A stretch of DNA of 16,087 bases from an uncultured Rhodanobacteraceae bacterium (GTDB taxonomy: Bacteria; Pseudomonadota; Gammaproteobacteria; Xanthomonadales; SZUA-5), in assembly GCA_937928755.1 (NCBI GenBank), contig CALEZI010000153.1:1-16087 (forward strand). The letters are read 5' to 3'. The number at the start of each line of letters is the position of its first letter. Position 1 is the stretch's first letter. The position numbers and the translations under genes are program-made. Shown piece after piece: positions 14,885 to 16,087 of the stretch. A model generated the notes under the pieces. It saw only the letters and a program-made list of their open reading frames with translations, made no database searches and was not told where the DNA came from.

Positions 14885-15345
14885 GGAAAAAGGAAAAGGG
14901 AAAAAGGAAAAGGGGAGAGCGGCCTCACGCGGGCCTGGTGATCTTTGCCTGTCGATGGCGGATCAGGCCGTTGATCAGGGCAATGCATTCGTGGGTCTGC
15001 TTGCGTAGTTCCGTGGTATCCGCGCACATACCGAGGTCCTGAGACAGCCACAGCTGCGTGTCCAACTCCATCAGCGATGCGCGAGCCACCGTACAGAACC
15101 TTGCCATTTCGGCGTTGCCGGCTCGCGCCGCGCCTTCGGCAATATTGCTCGGAGCACTTACCGCTGCCCGACGCATCTGGGCAGTCAATCCAAATTGCTC
15201 GGAAACGGGAAAGGACACCGTCAGTCGATAGATCGCGCCCACCAGACGCATCGCCGTCTTCCAGGCTTCAAGCTCATAATGCGCCGGCCGAAAACGCCGC
15301 ACGCTCTTGCTCTCCCCCTTTTCCTTTTTCCCTTTTCCTTTTTCC
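14885..15345 (-). mobile_element. S23-gene element with polypurine inverted ends, between hslV and hslU
   Basis: The left end (14885-14920) and right end (15309-15345) are inverted copies: a 31-bp run of G and A tracts identical in both, then a GAGAGC boundary offset by one G. They enclose a four-helix-bundle protein gene on the hslVU coding strand. The whole element is 461 bp. The ends would pair in the mRNA as a stem of about 36 bp. There is no transposase. I see no clear target duplication. The architecture (S23 ORF inside complementary ends) recalls the intervening sequences of bacterial 23S rRNA genes. That this is a mobile unit is inferred. Confidence 0.7.
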
Positions 15346-15353
15346 CCCTCCAT
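14925..15353 (-). CDS. Four-helix bundle protein (23S rRNA intervening-sequence protein family)
   Basis: A 142-residue protein of the S23/IVP family (four helix bundle protein). Residues from about 25 match the family pattern: HYELEAWKTAMRLVGAIYRL, then FPVSEQFGLTAQMRRAAVS, then APSNIAEGAARAGNAEMARF, then a helix with ASLMELDTQLWLSQDLG. The first ~18 residues (MEGEKGKGKKEKGESKS) are encoded by the element's right inverted repeat, so the repeat has become an N-terminal tail. ATG 15353 overlaps the hslV stop (TGATG) and has GAGGAG 5 nt upstream; a GTG at 15356 is possible but too close to that site. Family members are encoded in 23S rRNA intervening sequences and elsewhere; their molecular role is not established, and RNA binding is a common guess. 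It sits inside the hslVU operon. Confidence 0.9.
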   Translation of the reverse strand: MEGEKGKGKKEKGESKSVRRFRPAHYELEAWKTAMRLVGAIYRLTVSFPVSEQFGLTAQMRRAAVSAPSNIAEGAARAGNAEMARFCTVARASLMELDTQLWLSQDLGMCADTTELRKQTHECIALINGLIRHRQAKITRPA

Positions 15354-15889
15354 CACAGCTCCTCAATCGTGAGGTTGTGATTCGTGTACACACAGATATC
15401 CGCCGCAATATGCAGCGCCTTTTCGACGATCTCCCGCGCCGACAGCTCGGTGTGGTCGATCAGCGCGCGCGCGGCGGCCTGGGCGTAGTTGCCGCCGGAG
15501 CCGATGGCGATCAGGCCGTGTTCGGGTTCGAGCACGTCGCCGTTGCCGGTGATCAGCAGACTGGCTTCCTTGTCGGCGACCGACAGCAGCGCTTCCAGCC
15601 GCTGCAAACGGCGCTCGGTGCGCCAGTCCTTGGCCAGTTCGACCGCGGCGCGGGTCAGGTTGCCGCCGTGCTTTTCCAGCTTGGCGTCGAATAGTTCGAA
15701 CAGCGTGAAGGCGTCTGCGGTGGCGCCGGCAAATCCGGCCAGCACATTGCCCTTGCCCAGCCGCCGCACCTTGCGCGCATTGCCCTTGACCACGGTGTTG
15801 CCGAGCGAGACCTGACCGTCGCCGCCCATGACCACCGCGGAGCCGCGGCGAAAGGTGACGATGGTGGTGCCGTGATAGGGCTCGAGCAT
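15353..15889 (-). CDS. hslV: ATP-dependent protease peptidase subunit HslV
   Basis: A 178-residue proteasome-like threonine peptidase (E. coli HslV has 176). The N-terminal sequence MLEPYHG precedes TTIVTFRRG, so the catalytic threonine is Thr8 and must be exposed by removal of seven residues, rather than of Met alone as in E. coli. GGDGQVSLGNTVVKGNARKV follows, with Lys40 matching the active-site lysine, then GFAGATADAFTLFELF and the ending CVYTNHNLTIEEL. It forms a two-ring core with HslU. The frame is open to 15988 but that extension encodes a repeat array and no family sequence. ATG 15889 has only a weak ribosome binding site. Its stop overlaps the start of the four-helix-bundle gene. Confidence 0.97.
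   Translation of the reverse strand: MLEPYHGTTIVTFRRGSAVVMGGDGQVSLGNTVVKGNARKVRRLGKGNVLAGFAGATADAFTLFELFDAKLEKHGGNLTRAAVELAKDWRTERRLQRLEALLSVADKEASLLITGNGDVLEPEHGLIAIGSGGNYAQAAARALIDHTELSAREIVEKALHIAADICVYTNHNLTIEEL
15359..15364 (-). promoter_or_regulatory. Shine-Dalgarno within the hslV 3' end
   Basis: GAGGAG on the minus strand lies in the last codons of hslV, 5 nt before ATG 15353. It serves the four-helix-bundle gene now. Its position suggests it served hslU before the element arrived (inference). Confidence 0.7.
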
Positions 15890-15953
15890 GGTAGCGATCC
15901 GCGGTGACTGGGCGAATCGCAGTGATGGGGGCGGGATCGGAAAATGCAAATGC

Positions 15954-16002
15954 GGGGCACGGGGCACGGGGCACGAGGCACGGGGCACGGGGCACGGGGC
16001 AC
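15954..16002 (+). repeat. GGGGCAC 7-bp tandem array upstream of hslV
   Basis: Seven 7-bp units: three GGGGCAC, one GAGGCAC, three GGGGCAC. Six G4 tracts with mostly CAC loops give a strong quadruplex potential on the plus strand, which is the template strand for hslV, 65-113 bp upstream of its start. No inverted partner is seen nearby, so it is a solo array. Confidence 0.9.
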
Positions 16003-16025
16003 GCGAGAGGCTCGCATCTGGCGCG

Positions 16026-16087
16026 GCTCTGGTGGGTCCAGACTTGTCTGGACGCTCTTGGCACCGATCACGGAAAGCGTCCAGACA
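16026..16087. repeat. Second copy of the palindromic-end repeat, cut by the window end
   Basis: Positions 16026-16055 are identical, in inverted orientation, to 1813-1842 (30 of 30 bases), including the 18-bp palindrome at 16036-16053. A second, opposite unit starts at 16077 (GCGTCCAGACA) and runs off the window. The flanks GGACGCTCTT and CGGAAAGCGTCC match the outer boundaries of the element at 1807-2101. Confidence 0.9.

Noticed and set aside
13976..14941. Plus-strand frames opposite hslU
   Set aside because: HslU is complete on the minus strand with all AAA+ motifs; the opposite frames have no recognisable domain.
14885..15345. Classical insertion sequence or MITE with a DDE transposase
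   Set aside because: The only gene inside is a four-helix-bundle protein with no transposase motif, and no target duplication is evident by eye.
15890..15988. Longer HslV start
   Set aside because: The extension translates the GGGGCAC array (CPVPRAP) and has no counterpart in the family.

Overview
The window is GC-rich and reads as a gammaproteobacterial chromosome, most likely from the Lysobacterales (Xanthomonadales). The grounds are housekeeping genes of gammaproteobacterial type (ubiE, homodimeric-type aceE, hslVU) and an HslV with a short N-terminal propeptide before its catalytic threonine, which I recall from Xanthomonadaceae. Small inverted repeats fill almost every intergenic gap. 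The taxonomic call is an inference. I see no rRNA, tRNA, phage gene or classical transposase.

Layout. Positions 3-5409 (+) carry a yehM-yehP-yehQ-like cluster: the C-terminal part of a large DUF5682/YehM-like protein, a VWA (MIDAS) protein and a SWIM zinc-finger protein. In other genomes this set sits with a MoxR-type AAA+ ATPase, which would lie upstream here. On the minus strand follow ubiE (5693-6439), an orphan nitrate/taurine-type ABC ATPase (6682-7557) and a Rieske oxygenase alpha subunit (7680-8756). Divergent from these is a two-gene plus-strand unit: an NTF2/SnoaL-like protein (8975-9448) and a Na+/Ca2+ antiporter (9467-10393). It converges, through a gap with three hairpins, on aceE (10513-13227, minus). 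Upstream of aceE on the same strand lies hslV-hslU (15889 to 13547). The hslVU operon is split by a four-helix-bundle (23S rRNA intervening-sequence type, S23) gene.

The most interesting content is a set of repeat-bounded elements. Each has ends made of short-period repeats in inverted orientation around a core. The period is 6-7 bp (A/G-rich) around the S23 gene, 8 bp between yehP and yehQ, 9 bp in three elements of about 126-130 bp, and 39 bp (palindromic unit) between yehM and yehP. Most sit between a stop codon and the next start. The S23 element, 461 bp with near-perfect 36-37 bp inverted ends, lies between hslV and hslU. A lone polypurine end of the same kind is fused in frame into a loop of aceE, and a C-rich end-like repeat lies in frame in the yehM-like gene. 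I propose that these are one class of intercistronic elements. The S23-bearing copy would be the complete form and the others core-replaced, short or solo-end derivatives. In the mRNA their ends could pair into long stems, as in the intervening sequences of 23S rRNA.
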